64,000 nucleotides of DNA from Mesonia algae (GCF_003253545.1 NZ_QKYV01000007.1:1-64000), one strand, 5' to 3'. Shown: positions 35,491-44,805, counted from the first letter of the stretch. The notes: generated from the sequence alone by a model not told the origin. Translations and numbers: made by a program.

Positions 35491-36678
35491 TTAACTTAAA
35501 GCAGCTTTAATTTGTTGTATAGCCTGTGTAATTTCTTTTTCGCTCGCGGCATAAGAAAGACGAATACAGTTAGCATCTCCAAAAGCTTCACCTGTTACGG
35601 TGGCAACTTCGGCTTCTTCTAAAAGATACATGCTCAAATCTGTAGCGTTCTTAATAGTTTTTCCGCGGAAGCTTTTTCCAAATAATTCCGAGACATCGGG
35701 AAAAACATAAAAAGCACCTTGGGGAGCATTACATTTAAAACCAGGAACTTCACTTAGTAAATCTAAAATGAGTTTTCTACGTTCTTTAAATGTATCGATC
35801 ATAAAAGAAATTTTACTAACAGGCGCTTCTAGTGCTGCAATAGTAGCACGTTGAGCAATGCAATTAGCTCCGCTAGTAAATTGACCTTGAATTTTGTTAC
35901 AAGCTCTTGCAATGTGCGTAGGAGCTCCAATATAACCAATACGCCAACCTGTCATGGCAAATGCCTTAGAGACTCCGTTAACAGTGACTGTACGGTCGTA
36001 CATATCTTCAAATTCTGCTATAGAAACGTGACCTCCTACAAAATTAATGTGCTCATAGATCTCATCACTTACTACAATAATATCTGGATATTTCTTTAAA
36101 ACATCAGCTAAAGCTCTTAGTTCTTCTTTGTTGTATAACATTCCGCTTGGATTACAAGGAGAACTAAACCAAAGCATTTTTGTTTTTGGAGTAATCGCCG
36201 CTTCTAATTGATCGGGTGTCATTTTAAAATCGGTCTCGATGGTAGTAGGGACTTCTACCGGCACACCTTCTGCAATTTTTACAATATCATTATAACTTAC
36301 CCAATATGGGCAAGGTAAAATTACTTCGTCACCGGGGTTAATGCAAACCATAGCAACATTGGCTAAACATTGTTTAGCTCCCGTAGAAACGACAATTTGA
36401 GACTTATCGTAAGTAAGTCTATTATCTCTTTTAAATTTGTTGATAATAGCTTGCTTTAATTCATCGTATCCATCTACTGGAGTATATGAATTATAGTTGT
36501 CATTAATGGCTTGAATGGCAGCCTCTTTAATAAAATCTGGTGTGTTAAAATCGGGTTCACCTAAGCTAAGGCCTATGATATTTTTACCTTCAGCTTTTAG
36601 CTCGCGTGTTTTTGCAGCCATAGCTAATGTAGCCGAAGTTTCTAATTTGTTGATTCTATCAGATAATTGATTTTGCAT
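35491..36678 (-). CDS. PLP-dependent aminotransferase, aspartate type
   Basis: The 395-residue protein is a fold-type I aminotransferase of class I. The PLP lysine is K238 in NGVSKAFAMTGWRIGY; N176 and P177 (CNPSG) and D205 (VVSDEIYEH) contact the cofactor, and the C-terminal arginine is in CIRLSYA. Sequence and length fit bacterial aspartate aminotransferases, which swap amino groups between aspartate and 2-oxoglutarate; broader specificity is possible. It follows the desaturase gene by 14 bases and is probably cotranscribed. Confidence 0.94.
   Translation of the reverse strand: MQNQLSDRINKLETSATLAMAAKTRELKAEGKNIIGLSLGEPDFNTPDFIKEAAIQAINDNYNSYTPVDGYDELKQAIINKFKRDNRLTYDKSQIVVSTGAKQCLANVAMVCINPGDEVILPCPYWVSYNDIVKIAEGVPVEVPTTIETDFKMTPDQLEAAITPKTKMLWFSSPCNPSGMLYNKEELRALADVLKKYPDIIVVSDEIYEHINFVGGHVSIAEFEDMYDRTVTVNGVSKAFAMTGWRIGYIGAPTHIARACNKIQGQFTSGANCIAQRATIAALEAPVSKISFMIDTFKERRKLILDLLSEVPGFKCNAPQGAFYVFPDVSELFGKSFRGKTIKNATDLSMYLLEEAEVATVTGEAFGDANCIRLSYAASEKEITQAIQQIKAALS
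35661..35670. repeat. GC-rich palindrome, copy 3
   Basis: TTCCGCGGAA followed by GC, within the aminotransferase gene. Here it is read in a different frame (S-F-R-G) from copies 1 and 2 (S-A-E). Confidence 0.6.
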
Positions 36679-36692
36679 AAAGTTTGGTAGGT

Positions 36693-37793
36693 TTAAGCAG
36701 TTAAAGCAGGGTTAGTTCCCATTTCTTTAAGGTGTTTAAAGTGGGCAATAATTGCTGCTCTGGTAGTTTTATATTCGTGGTAAGGAAGGTTGCATTCTTT
36801 AGCAGTTTCCTTTACGATTTTAGAAATTTTTGTATAATGAACGTGACTAATGTTTGGAAAAATATGGTGCTCTACTTGATGATTTAAACCTCCTGTAAAC
36901 CAGTTTACGACTTTATTTTTCGTAGAAAAATTCACGGTAGTAAATAGTTGATGAATAGCCCATGTGTTTTTCATAGAACCTTTATCGTCAGGTAGCGGCA
37001 TTTGTGTATTTTCTACCACGTGTGCTAATTGAAAAACTACACTTAAAATGATCCCAGCAGTATAATGCATAATAAAAAACCCGAGTAAAATTTTCCACCA
37101 AGCGATGCTCATAATAAGCATAGGAATAACAATCCAAATCGCAATATAAAGTGTTTTAGTCACCGCAATTGTACTCCATTGCTTTAACGGACTAGGTAAT
37201 TTACCGTATGATAGCTTTCTTTTTAAATAACGGTGTGTTTGTTTAAAATCTGTAGTTAGAACCCAGTTAAAAGTTAATAATCCGTAAAGGAAAACTGAGT
37301 AGTAATGTTGAAATTTATGGAATTTATGCCATTTAGAATGTTCGCTAAAGCGGATAACTCTACCGGCATCTAAATCTTCATCATGTCCATGAATATTTGT
37401 GTACGTGTGGTGCAAAACATTGTGTTGCACTTGCCAATTATAAACATTTCCGGCAAGGATGTACATACTGCTTCCCATCACTTTGTTCACCCATTTTTTG
37501 GAAGAATAGGAACCGTGATTAGCATCATGCATGACATTCATACCAACGCCAGCCATACCAACTCCCATAACAATGGTAAGTACGAGCATCCACCATTGAG
37601 AGATGTCTAAAGTTAACATTAAAAAATAGGGTGTAAGAAATAAAGAGAACATCACGATTGTTTTAAGGTGAAGTTTCCAATTTCCTGTTTTTGAGATTTC
37701 GTTTTCTTTGAAATAGTTATTTACGCGTTTATTTAAAGTTCTAAAAAACTTTGCGGAATCTATTCGAGAAAATTTTACAACTTGATCTTTCAT
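36693..37793 (-). CDS. Acyl-lipid/acyl-CoA desaturase
   Basis: The protein introduces a double bond into fatty acyl chains using a di-iron centre in the membrane. With the start at 37793 it has 366 residues and about four membrane helices. The three histidine boxes are HDANH (89-93), HNVLHH (124-129) and HQVEHH (305-310). Glutamine in the third box resembles front-end desaturases, but there is no cytochrome b5 domain. The start at 37793 is favoured because a TAAATTTG box at 37815-37822 lies across an upstream in-frame ATG. Desaturases of this kind often serve cold adaptation. Confidence 0.93.
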   Translation of the reverse strand: MKDQVVKFSRIDSAKFFRTLNKRVNNYFKENEISKTGNWKLHLKTIVMFSLFLTPYFLMLTLDISQWWMLVLTIVMGVGMAGVGMNVMHDANHGSYSSKKWVNKVMGSSMYILAGNVYNWQVQHNVLHHTYTNIHGHDEDLDAGRVIRFSEHSKWHKFHKFQHYYSVFLYGLLTFNWVLTTDFKQTHRYLKRKLSYGKLPSPLKQWSTIAVTKTLYIAIWIVIPMLIMSIAWWKILLGFFIMHYTAGIILSVVFQLAHVVENTQMPLPDDKGSMKNTWAIHQLFTTVNFSTKNKVVNWFTGGLNHQVEHHIFPNISHVHYTKISKIVKETAKECNLPYHEYKTTRAAIIAHFKHLKEMGTNPALTA

Positions 37794-37814
37794 TAATCTT
37801 AAAATAAGAAGTTT

Positions 37815-37822
37815 CAAATTTA
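37815..37822 (-). promoter_or_regulatory. Putative -7 box for the desaturase operon
   Basis: Minus-strand TAAATTTG, exact TAnnTTTG, 22 bases before the chosen start. Confidence 0.45.
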
Positions 37823-37982
37823 TGAATTAATATGCTCTTTAAAGCATTTAGAGTCATAAAGTATAGTTTAAGCTATAATTAAATATTTGTTTTTTAATTG
37901 TTTCTTAGAGGTTTTATCTTTATTTAAATTAAGAATATTATTTATTTTTATATAGAATAAAGCATTTAAAATAAGAAAAAAT

Positions 37983-38711
37983 ATGATACCAGCCATTTCT
38001 TTGTTTGTAATTGTAAGTTTATCAGCTCTAATTACAAGAGTAGCAGCTATAGCTTTAGCGCATACAGGATTATCTACAGAAAGTGCTAGATTTCAAGCAA
38101 GATCGGCTTATACGGGAACAGGGTTTACAACAGGAGAATCTGAGAAAATAATGAATTTTCCCGTGAGAAGAAAGATAATTTATATGCTCATGTTGGTTGG
38201 GAATGCTGGAGTTGTAACCACTATGTCGACCTTAATTTTAGCTTTTGTACTTCCTAATAAAACGAGTTCGCTATTATATGGATTATTAATTATCATAGTT
38301 GGTTTGAGTTTACTTGGGTGGGCAATACGGAGCTCTATTGTAGATCGATGGTTGTCGAAGGTTATTGGGAAAGCTTTAAAAAAATATACAAATATAGATG
38401 TGAAAGATTACGCATCAATTTTACATTTGGCAGATAATTTTCAAATTACTGAATTAAGGGTGGATCATGAAAGTTGGCTAGCCAATAAAAAATTGAAGGA
38501 TTTAGATTTACGTAGAGAAGGGGTAATTGTTTTGGGTATTCAACCTGTTGAGGGAGAATACGTAGGTTCTCCGAATGGAGACTCTTTGGTTAGGCCTGAA
38601 GATTTAATTACGATGTATGGTAAAGCAGAGTCTTTTCAAAATTTAAATCAGCGTAAGCGTAATTGGAAAGGTGATATTGAGCATCAAAAAGCTGTTGAAA
38701 ATGATTCTTAG
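37983..38711 (+). CDS. Membrane protein with RCK_C (TrkA C-terminal) domain and TrkH-like pore segment
   Basis: The 242-residue protein has a membrane helix at about 4-25, a re-entrant-looking segment (28-52), helices at about 62-90 and 96-116, and an RCK_C domain at about 148-215. No RCK_N domain is present. Residues 37-48 read FQARSAYTGTGF and are followed by a helix with LVGNAG (71-76). This parallels the third TrkH pore repeat nearby (FQVLSVITTTGF, then FLGGSAG). The family is widespread and labelled only by its RCK_C domain. I infer a ligand-gated cation channel or channel subunit; function is unproven. Confidence 0.82.
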   Translation: MIPAISLFVIVSLSALITRVAAIALAHTGLSTESARFQARSAYTGTGFTTGESEKIMNFPVRRKIIYMLMLVGNAGVVTTMSTLILAFVLPNKTSSLLYGLLIIIVGLSLLGWAIRSSIVDRWLSKVIGKALKKYTNIDVKDYASILHLADNFQITELRVDHESWLANKKLKDLDLRREGVIVLGIQPVEGEYVGSPNGDSLVRPEDLITMYGKAESFQNLNQRKRNWKGDIEHQKAVENDS

Positions 38712-38745
38712 TATTTTTAATACCTAAGTTTTTAGTAAAGGATAG

Positions 38746-38753
38746 TATATTTG
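38746..38753 (+). promoter_or_regulatory. Putative -7 box for rsmG
   Basis: TATATTTG, exact TAnnTTTG, 15 bases before the TTG start; supports that start and a leader of under ten bases. Confidence 0.45.
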
Positions 38754-38767
38754 CAAAAAATTATATT

Positions 38768-39397
38768 TTGAAAGAAATTACAACTTATTTCCCTGACTTA
38801 ACGGAAGATCAAAAAGACAAATTTGAACGCCTTAAAGATTTATATAAAGACTGGAATCTTAAAATCAATGTGGTTTCTAGAAAGGATATTGATGAAATTT
38901 ATACCAGACATGTATTGCATTCTTTAGGAATTGCTAAAGTTCAATCATTTTTACCAGGCAGCAAGGTAATGGATGTAGGTACAGGTGGCGGTTTTCCCGG
39001 AATTCCTCTCGCTATCTTATTTCCTGAAGTACAGTTTCATTTGGTAGATAGTATTGGGAAAAAGATAAAAGTAGTAAATGAAGTAGCTGAAGGTTTGGGT
39101 TTAGAAAACGTAAAAACCTCGAACTGTCGCGTAGAGGAGGTTGATGAACAGTACGATTTTATTGTAAGTAGAGCCGTTGCTCAAATGGAAACCTTCGTAC
39201 GCTGGGTAAAAGGAAAGGTAGCCAAAAAAAGTAATCACGAACTTAAAAACGGAATTCTATATTTAAAAGGCGGCGATTTAAGCGAAGAGCTTGGCAAATA
39301 TAAAACTGCAAAAATATATCCGTTAAGTGATTATTTTAAAGAAGATTTTTTTGAAACCAAAAGTGTGGTACATCTTCCTATGAAATATAAAGGTTAA
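38768..39397 (+). CDS. rsmG: 16S rRNA (guanine-527-N7)-methyltransferase
   Basis: The enzyme (formerly GidB) methylates G527 of 16S rRNA with S-adenosylmethionine; loss gives low-level streptomycin resistance in other bacteria. The 209-residue protein shows KLNVVSRKD-like NVVSRKD (about 36-42), the SAM loop VMDVGTGGGFPGIPLA (about 65-80) and IVSRAVA (about 128-134). The start is TTG; the first residues (KEITTYFPDLTEDQ) match the family and a -7 box sits just upstream. Confidence 0.94.
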   Translation: MKEITTYFPDLTEDQKDKFERLKDLYKDWNLKINVVSRKDIDEIYTRHVLHSLGIAKVQSFLPGSKVMDVGTGGGFPGIPLAILFPEVQFHLVDSIGKKIKVVNEVAEGLGLENVKTSNCRVEEVDEQYDFIVSRAVAQMETFVRWVKGKVAKKSNHELKNGILYLKGGDLSEELGKYKTAKIYPLSDYFKEDFFETKSVVHLPMKYKG

Positions 39398-39456
39398 AAT
39401 ATTTAAAAAGTTCAAGTCATTATAGATTTCGACTTATAGCTTAAAGTATATTAAAT

Positions 39457-39486
39457 AAAAAACCTGCTCTAAAGCAGGTTTTTTTT
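39457..39486. terminator. Bidirectional terminator between rsmG and pruA
   Basis: AAAAAACCTGCT (39457-39468) pairs with AGCAGGTTTTTT (39473-39484), loop CTAA. The A and T tracts serve both convergent genes. Confidence 0.88.
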
Positions 39487-39505
39487 ATCTGAATCTTTAT
39501 TAAGA

Positions 39506-41134
39506 TTACTCACCCATAAATGGATATCTATAATCTGTTGCAGGAACAAAAGTTTCTTTAATTAAACGTGGAGAAACCCAACGTAATAAATTAAGCTTAG
39601 AACCTGCTTTATCGTTAGTTCCACTATTTCTTGCACCACCAAATGGTTGTCTTCCTACAACGGCACCAGTACATTTATCATTAATGTAGAAGTTACCAGC
39701 TGCATTTTGTAAAATATCGGTTGCTAGACTTGCTGCATAACGATCTTTAGAGAAAATAGCACCTGTTAATGCGTAAGCACTTGTATTGTCTACAACGTGT
39801 AGAGTTTCTTCGTACTTATCATCTTCGTATACATAAATAGTCACTACAGGTCCAAAAAGTTCAGTTTCCATAGTGGTGTACTTAGGATCGGTAGTTACAA
39901 TAACCGTAGGCTCTACAAAATAACCTTTAGATTTATCATAATTACCTCCTACGATAATCTCTGCATCTTTGTCTTTTTTAGCTTGGTCTATATACTTCGC
40001 TAACTTATCAAAAGAACCTTCGTGAATAACTGCATTAATGAAGTTTTCCATATTTTCAGGAGAACCCATTTTAAACGATTTTACATCGGCAACCAATTGT
40101 TCTTTGATTTCTGGCCAAAGACTTTTTGGCATGTAACAACGTGATGCAGCACTACATTTTTGCCCCTGAAACTCAAACGCTCCTCTAGCAATTGCAGTAG
40201 AAACTTCTTTAGGATTTGCAGAAGGGTGTGCCATAATAAAATCTTTACCTCCAGTTTCTCCAACTATTCTTGGGTAAGTTTTATAATTGTGAATGTTAGC
40301 TCCAATTTTTGCCCAAATATTTTTAAATACTGTTGTGCTTCCAGTAAAGTGTATTCCAGCAAAATCTGGACTAGCTAATACAGTATCAGTAATCATTTCA
40401 GGATCTCCCATAACCATATTAATTACCCCTGCAGGTACGCCAGCTTCTTGGAAAACATTCATCAATACTTTTGCAGATAACATTTGGCTATCACTTGGCT
40501 TCCAGATTGTTACGTTACCCATTAATGCAGCACTTGCAGGAAGGTTACCAGCGATAGCTGTAAAATTAAACGGAGTAATAGCATAAACAAATCCTTCTAA
40601 TGGTCTGTGTTCAACACGGTTCCAAGCAGAAGAATCAGATTCTGGTTGCTCATCATAGATTTGCGTCATGTACTCTACGTTAAAACGTATAAAATCTACA
40701 ATTTCACAGGCAGAATCAATTTCAGCTTGAAAAATATTTTTAGATTGACCAATCATGGTGGCCGCATTCATTTTTTGACGGTATGGACCAGCAATTAATT
40801 CGGCAGCTTTTAAAAACACGGCAGCACGTTGTTCCCAAGGTAGATTAGCCCACTCTTTACGAGCTTCTAATGCAGCTTCAATAGAATCTTCTATATTTTT
40901 TTTCTCAGCTAAATGATATACTCCCAAATTATGTTGGTGATCGTGTGGCGGGTGTATGCTAGATGTATTGTTAGTTCTAACTTCTTTATCACCAATATAA
41001 AGAGGTACATCTACTTTTTGGTTGTATAAATCTTTGTAAGTGAGTAATACTTCTTCTCTTTCCGGAGTACCCGGAGCGTAACTTTTAATTGGCTCGTTTT
41101 CTGCCGGCGGAACGTGAAAAAATCCTTTCCCCAT
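39506..41134 (-). CDS. pruA: L-glutamate gamma-semialdehyde dehydrogenase
   Basis: The enzyme oxidises glutamate semialdehyde (from pyrroline-5-carboxylate) to glutamate with NAD, the second step of proline breakdown. It is a stand-alone form of 542 residues when started at 41134 (MGKGFFHVPP), the family start; an upstream in-frame ATG is unlikely. The catalytic cysteine is C327 (FQGQKCSAASR) and the general base E293 (VGETGGKD). The proline dehydrogenase partner is not in the window. Confidence 0.95.
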   Translation of the reverse strand: MGKGFFHVPPAENEPIKSYAPGTPEREEVLLTYKDLYNQKVDVPLYIGDKEVRTNNTSSIHPPHDHQHNLGVYHLAEKKNIEDSIEAALEARKEWANLPWEQRAAVFLKAAELIAGPYRQKMNAATMIGQSKNIFQAEIDSACEIVDFIRFNVEYMTQIYDEQPESDSSAWNRVEHRPLEGFVYAITPFNFTAIAGNLPASAALMGNVTIWKPSDSQMLSAKVLMNVFQEAGVPAGVINMVMGDPEMITDTVLASPDFAGIHFTGSTTVFKNIWAKIGANIHNYKTYPRIVGETGGKDFIMAHPSANPKEVSTAIARGAFEFQGQKCSAASRCYMPKSLWPEIKEQLVADVKSFKMGSPENMENFINAVIHEGSFDKLAKYIDQAKKDKDAEIIVGGNYDKSKGYFVEPTVIVTTDPKYTTMETELFGPVVTIYVYEDDKYEETLHVVDNTSAYALTGAIFSKDRYAASLATDILQNAAGNFYINDKCTGAVVGRQPFGGARNSGTNDKAGSKLNLLRWVSPRLIKETFVPATDYRYPFMGE

Positions 41135-41263
41135 AATATTTTTTGTTTTTTTGTTTCGTAAATTATTTTCGGCATAAATATAAGTAAAATATGCCAACAT
41201 GATTTTGGTTTCAAGCTAAGGTTTTCTTAAGTTGTGTTAAGTAAATTTAAGATTTCTAAAATT

Positions 41264-41962
41264 ATGTGTACTCTAACCTTTTTTCCGCTTAAAGCGGAAG
41301 ATCACTCCTTTGTATTTACCTCTAATAGAGATGAATCTATAAATAGACCAACTTTAGCGCCTAAACATTATATGGAAGATGAGATAGATTTATGGTTCCC
41401 AAAAGATGAAATTGCTGGAGGAACTTGGGTTGGGGTTAGTTCTCGGCAACGCTTAGTGTGTTTAATGAATGGAGGTTTTGAAGCACACCAACGTAAATCA
41501 CAATACAATATGAGTAGAGGAGTTGTGGTAAAAGAAGCTTTAAAAACTGAAAATATTGAACATTTTTTTGAAAATTTTAATTTAACTGAAGTGGAACCTT
41601 TTACACTTATCAATATAGAATTTAAAAGTGATTTGAGAATCTTCAAATGGGTTTGGGATGGAGAGCAAAAACACCTATTTAATGAACAGGTAAAACCTCA
41701 AATTTGGTCGGCTTCTATGACTTATGATCAAATTCAGCGAAAATCACGAGAAAAATATTGGCAAGAATTCTTAAAATCTCATGACGATGTTTCTGAAAAA
41801 GAAATTTTAAATTTTCATCATCAAAAAGAAGGAGATTTAATTATTGATAGAGGAATATTAAAAACAACAAGTATTACGCAAGTAGTAATCAAACCTAATC
41901 AAAAGCTTATTAAGTTTGAGGATCTAAAAAATAATGAAATATCTAAACTAGAAATTAGTTAA
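41264..41962 (+). CDS. NRDE (TANGO2-like) family protein
   Basis: The 232-residue protein starts MCTLTFFPL and carries NRDE followed by RPT (about 19-25), GGTWVGVS near 54-61, and CLMNGG near 67-72, the marks of the NRDE/TANGO2 family. Cys2 next to the start could become an N-terminal nucleophile after methionine removal, as in related hydrolases. TANGO2 homologues are linked to heme or acyl-CoA handling, but the activity is debated. The start at 41264 is chosen because the family begins MC. Its end overlaps apaG by 8 bases on the opposite strand. Confidence 0.9.
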   Translation: MCTLTFFPLKAEDHSFVFTSNRDESINRPTLAPKHYMEDEIDLWFPKDEIAGGTWVGVSSRQRLVCLMNGGFEAHQRKSQYNMSRGVVVKEALKTENIEHFFENFNLTEVEPFTLINIEFKSDLRIFKWVWDGEQKHLFNEQVKPQIWSASMTYDQIQRKSREKYWQEFLKSHDDVSEKEILNFHHQKEGDLIIDRGILKTTSITQVVIKPNQKLIKFEDLKNNEISKLEIS

Positions 41963-42341
41963 GAGCAAATGGAGCACTTAATTTAAAAGAAGGGATTAAG
42001 ACCTTAAACTTTCTTGTAGATGTAAAGTTGACCATATTGTAATGTCCACTCATAGACCCAAAAGGAGAAGTGATAAGGCAACCGCTACTATAAGTGTGGG
42101 ATTCACCAGGTTTAATAACAGGTTTTTTACCAATAACACCTTCGCCTTGAACAATTTCACTTCTGCTTAAAGCATCTTTAATTTTCCAAAAACGGGAAGT
42201 GAGTTGTACTGAATCATTACTTTGATTTTCAATAGTAATACGGTAAGAAAAAGCAAAGTGAATTTTGTAGTTCTTCAAGAAAGTGCCTTGAAAACTAGTC
42301 TTTACAGAAATCTTGATGCCTCGTGTTACTTGTTGAATCAT
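41955..42341 (-). CDS. apaG: ApaG family protein
   Basis: The 128-residue beta-sandwich protein is recognised by YRITIENQSNDSVQLTSRFWKI (split across about 33-54), GEGVIGKKPVIKPGESHTYSSG and GSMSGHYNMV. ApaG is associated with cobalt and magnesium resistance in enterics and resembles F-box-linked domains of eukaryotes; its biochemical action is unknown. It is the third gene of a plug-DUF3667-apaG run, three bases after the previous stop. Confidence 0.94.
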   Translation of the reverse strand: MIQQVTRGIKISVKTSFQGTFLKNYKIHFAFSYRITIENQSNDSVQLTSRFWKIKDALSRSEIVQGEGVIGKKPVIKPGESHTYSSGCLITSPFGSMSGHYNMVNFTSTRKFKVLIPSFKLSAPFALN

Positions 42342-42344
42342 AAT

Positions 42345-43352
42345 CTAATAGATTGCAAACGTCCCAAAAAATGAAATTATTGTAGCAAACAATGCTAAGG
42401 TAATAAATATAGTATTTAAAAACACAAACTTAACAATTGTTTTCCAAGTTTTTTGCTCATAAAATCTCTTTAGCGCTAAATAAAAATGAATATTATAGAC
42501 GATGAATAATAAGAAATAGATACTACTAAAGCCTGTGATGTCTTTAATTGTAAGTGCTATCGCGTAAGTGAAAAAGAAAAAAGATTGATTATTGAAAGTA
42601 AACACTAAATGCTCCATGTAATTATAAGAGGTTCTCCCGAAGCTTAACCAAACAAAAAGAGCTGAGATGGGGATAAAGCAAAATATTATAAAAGGAAGCT
42701 TACTAACCATATACGATATAAAGCTAGACGGGTCTTTCATGACTTCTTTTACTTGTAATGTTTTTTTATAGTAATAAGAATTTAGTCGCGTGTGGGTATG
42801 ATTTAGTTCTTTTAAAGCTACTAGAGATGAAGGTTCTTTTTTTATCTTATAATATTCGTTATAAATACCAATTCGTTTAGAAGATGAATTAAGAAAGGAA
42901 AGTTTCTTTAACTCCTCTTCGGAATAATAGGCAGTCGAATTTTTAAAGTTTTCTATAGATGTACATTCACTTTCGGTATTTGTAATGATATCTTTAAAAG
43001 CATTCTCGGTTTCGTTCTGATAGGAAAGTTTTATTCCGTAAAGGATAAAGATGATCAAAGCGAGGCTAAGAAAAAATCTAAAAGGGTTTACATAAGTGTT
43101 TCTTTTCCCAGAGACATACTCTTTTGAAAGTCTTCCTGGAGAAAAAAGTAACTTCCTTAAGGTCTTATAAACTCTAGAATCGTAGGCGAATAAACCTCCA
43201 AAAAACTCTGATGCAAAATCCTTGAAACTGAGTTTTTTTGTAGAGTTTAATTGTCCGCAATAGTGGCAAAAACGATCGCTTTTATCTAATAGAGCATCAC
43301 AATTTAAGCATTGAGAGCCTCTATATTTATAAGAAAACCTAGAGTTTTTCAT
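42345..43352 (-). CDS. DUF3667 membrane protein with zinc ribbon
   Basis: The 335-residue protein opens with a zinc ribbon (C15, C18, C29, C32) followed by a linker SFKDFASEFFGGLFAYDSRVYKTL in two conserved parts and about five membrane helices (about 93-113, 214-234, 245-262, 272-290, 305-332). This is DUF3667, common in Bacteroidota and of unknown role. The ribbon should face the cytoplasm. It lies between the type IX plug protein and apaG, with gaps of 20 and 3 bases. Confidence 0.88.
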   Translation of the reverse strand: MKNSRFSYKYRGSQCLNCDALLDKSDRFCHYCGQLNSTKKLSFKDFASEFFGGLFAYDSRVYKTLRKLLFSPGRLSKEYVSGKRNTYVNPFRFFLSLALIIFILYGIKLSYQNETENAFKDIITNTESECTSIENFKNSTAYYSEEELKKLSFLNSSSKRIGIYNEYYKIKKEPSSLVALKELNHTHTRLNSYYYKKTLQVKEVMKDPSSFISYMVSKLPFIIFCFIPISALFVWLSFGRTSYNYMEHLVFTFNNQSFFFFTYAIALTIKDITGFSSIYFLLFIVYNIHFYLALKRFYEQKTWKTIVKFVFLNTIFITLALFATIISFFGTFAIY

Positions 43353-43372
43353 AGAGGCTTATGGTTATTAAA

Positions 43373-44623
43373 TTAGTTGGTAATATTTCTGCTATTCGCG
43401 CTTCCTACGCCAATAATCCTGTCATATCTTCCGCCAAGTTCTCTATAGTATGCTAGCACGTTGTACTGATTTTCGGTTTCGTCAAAATCACCAGAAAAAT
43501 AACCTTCATTAATGGTTCCGTCTTTTTCTAATAATACATATTTATAGTTGTAGAAACCTTGTTTAAAAAGACGTTTAGTTTCGTAAAGGTCTTTTTTAGT
43601 ATTATAGGTGAGTTTTGTAGAATCGTTTAAAGTGTAATTGTTGAAATTTCCGTAAATATGAATTTCTCCACCATTTAAACGTTCGTAATTGCTTAAGTAG
43701 AAATGAACCCAAGTATATTCAGACTGTATAGTAGCATCGTCTCCTTGTATGGTGTTGACAACAAAATTCCCGTTAATGTCTGGGTTGTAGGTATAAGGGT
43801 CAAATTTTCTTACTTTGTCGGCATACAAATAGGTGTTGTAGATATTTATAAGTTGAATAGATCTAATGTTTAATGTAGACGCGCGAACATCTTTATTATC
43901 AAAAAATATAAATTCATTCCCTCCCCAAAATGAAGCTTCTTGGTCATACCTGTAAATTAACTCATTGCCTACAGAGTATTGCGGTTTAAGGTTGTAAATA
44001 GATTTTTGAAGGTTATTATTAGGAATAATAAGTGTTTTTAGGTTTTGATCGGGATTTCTTATTAAAATATTTTCTCCACCATTTACAGAGAAATTTACTA
44101 CCTGCTTGGTGTTGATAAACTTTAAATCTCTAGAACGTTTTACTTGTACTTTAATAATGGCAAGATCTTCATACACCATAAATTTTCTAGAAAAAACCAA
44201 ATCTCTATTTTCATCCCATACCTTAATCATATAATTGCCGCTCACTTTAAGGTTGCGAGTATTTTTATTTGGGATGGTTAGATTATAGTGAGAGTAAATT
44301 TGTAGCGTATTAAAAGAGTTTTCATAATTTAAAATTCGCACATCGTCAAACCCAGTCATAAACTCATTCTTTGATAAATTGGAAGGAGTCCAGTCAAAAT
44401 TATAATGTTCGATAGTGTAAAAATAATCAGCTTCATCTCCTATAAGGTCGTCAAACTCTAATACTACGGGTTGTCCTAAGGATATAATAGGGGTGCCTGC
44501 AAACTCTTGTTCGCCCTTAAACTGAATAGTTCTTATGTACTCTGGTGGAGTAGTTTCTAGTTCTTGTCCTATCAATAAGAGGTTAAAAAATAAAAATACG
44601 ATGGCTAACGAATAGTGTTTCAT
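43373..44623 (-). CDS. Type IX secretion system Plug-like protein (DUF5103)
   Basis: The 416-residue exported protein has a signal peptide (1-18) and the DUF5103 layout: an N-terminal domain with FDDLIGDEADYFYTIEH (about 52-68), IKVWDENRDLVFSRKFMVY (about 147-165), and a C-terminal sandwich with FLSNYERLNGGEIHIYGNF (about 305-325). In Flavobacterium johnsoniae the DUF5103 protein plugs the periplasmic end of the SprA translocon. The same job is likely here, together with porT elsewhere in the window. It leads the plug-DUF3667-apaG run. Confidence 0.88.
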   Translation of the reverse strand: MKHYSLAIVFLFFNLLLIGQELETTPPEYIRTIQFKGEQEFAGTPIISLGQPVVLEFDDLIGDEADYFYTIEHYNFDWTPSNLSKNEFMTGFDDVRILNYENSFNTLQIYSHYNLTIPNKNTRNLKVSGNYMIKVWDENRDLVFSRKFMVYEDLAIIKVQVKRSRDLKFINTKQVVNFSVNGGENILIRNPDQNLKTLIIPNNNLQKSIYNLKPQYSVGNELIYRYDQEASFWGGNEFIFFDNKDVRASTLNIRSIQLINIYNTYLYADKVRKFDPYTYNPDINGNFVVNTIQGDDATIQSEYTWVHFYLSNYERLNGGEIHIYGNFNNYTLNDSTKLTYNTKKDLYETKRLFKQGFYNYKYVLLEKDGTINEGYFSGDFDETENQYNVLAYYRELGGRYDRIIGVGSANSRNITN

Positions 44624-44768
44624 AAATCAACAAAATAATTGCGGTTAAATATACATAAAATGTGCCGTTTTCACGGAAGTAAATCTACTTTGTAAAACTA
44701 GTTTATTTAGAATTTATATAAATAAGCAACTTGTAATTAAGTTTGAAGCTAGAAGAGGATTTAATTAT

Positions 44769-44776
44769 TAAATTTG
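44769..44776 (+). promoter_or_regulatory. Putative -7 box for the nqr operon
   Basis: TAAATTTG, exact TAnnTTTG, 29 bases before the chosen nqrA start. A TTTG at 44742-44745 is a possible -33 but the 23-base spacer is long. The box lies inside an upstream open extension of nqrA, which argues against that extension. Confidence 0.45.
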
Positions 44777-44805
44777 CAACCGCGAATATTAACTTATACA
44801 AGATT

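Noticed and set aside
44743-44805. Longer N-terminus for nqrA
   Set aside because: A TAAATTTG promoter-like box lies inside it, and NqrA proteins begin at MSKDIK-like sequence.
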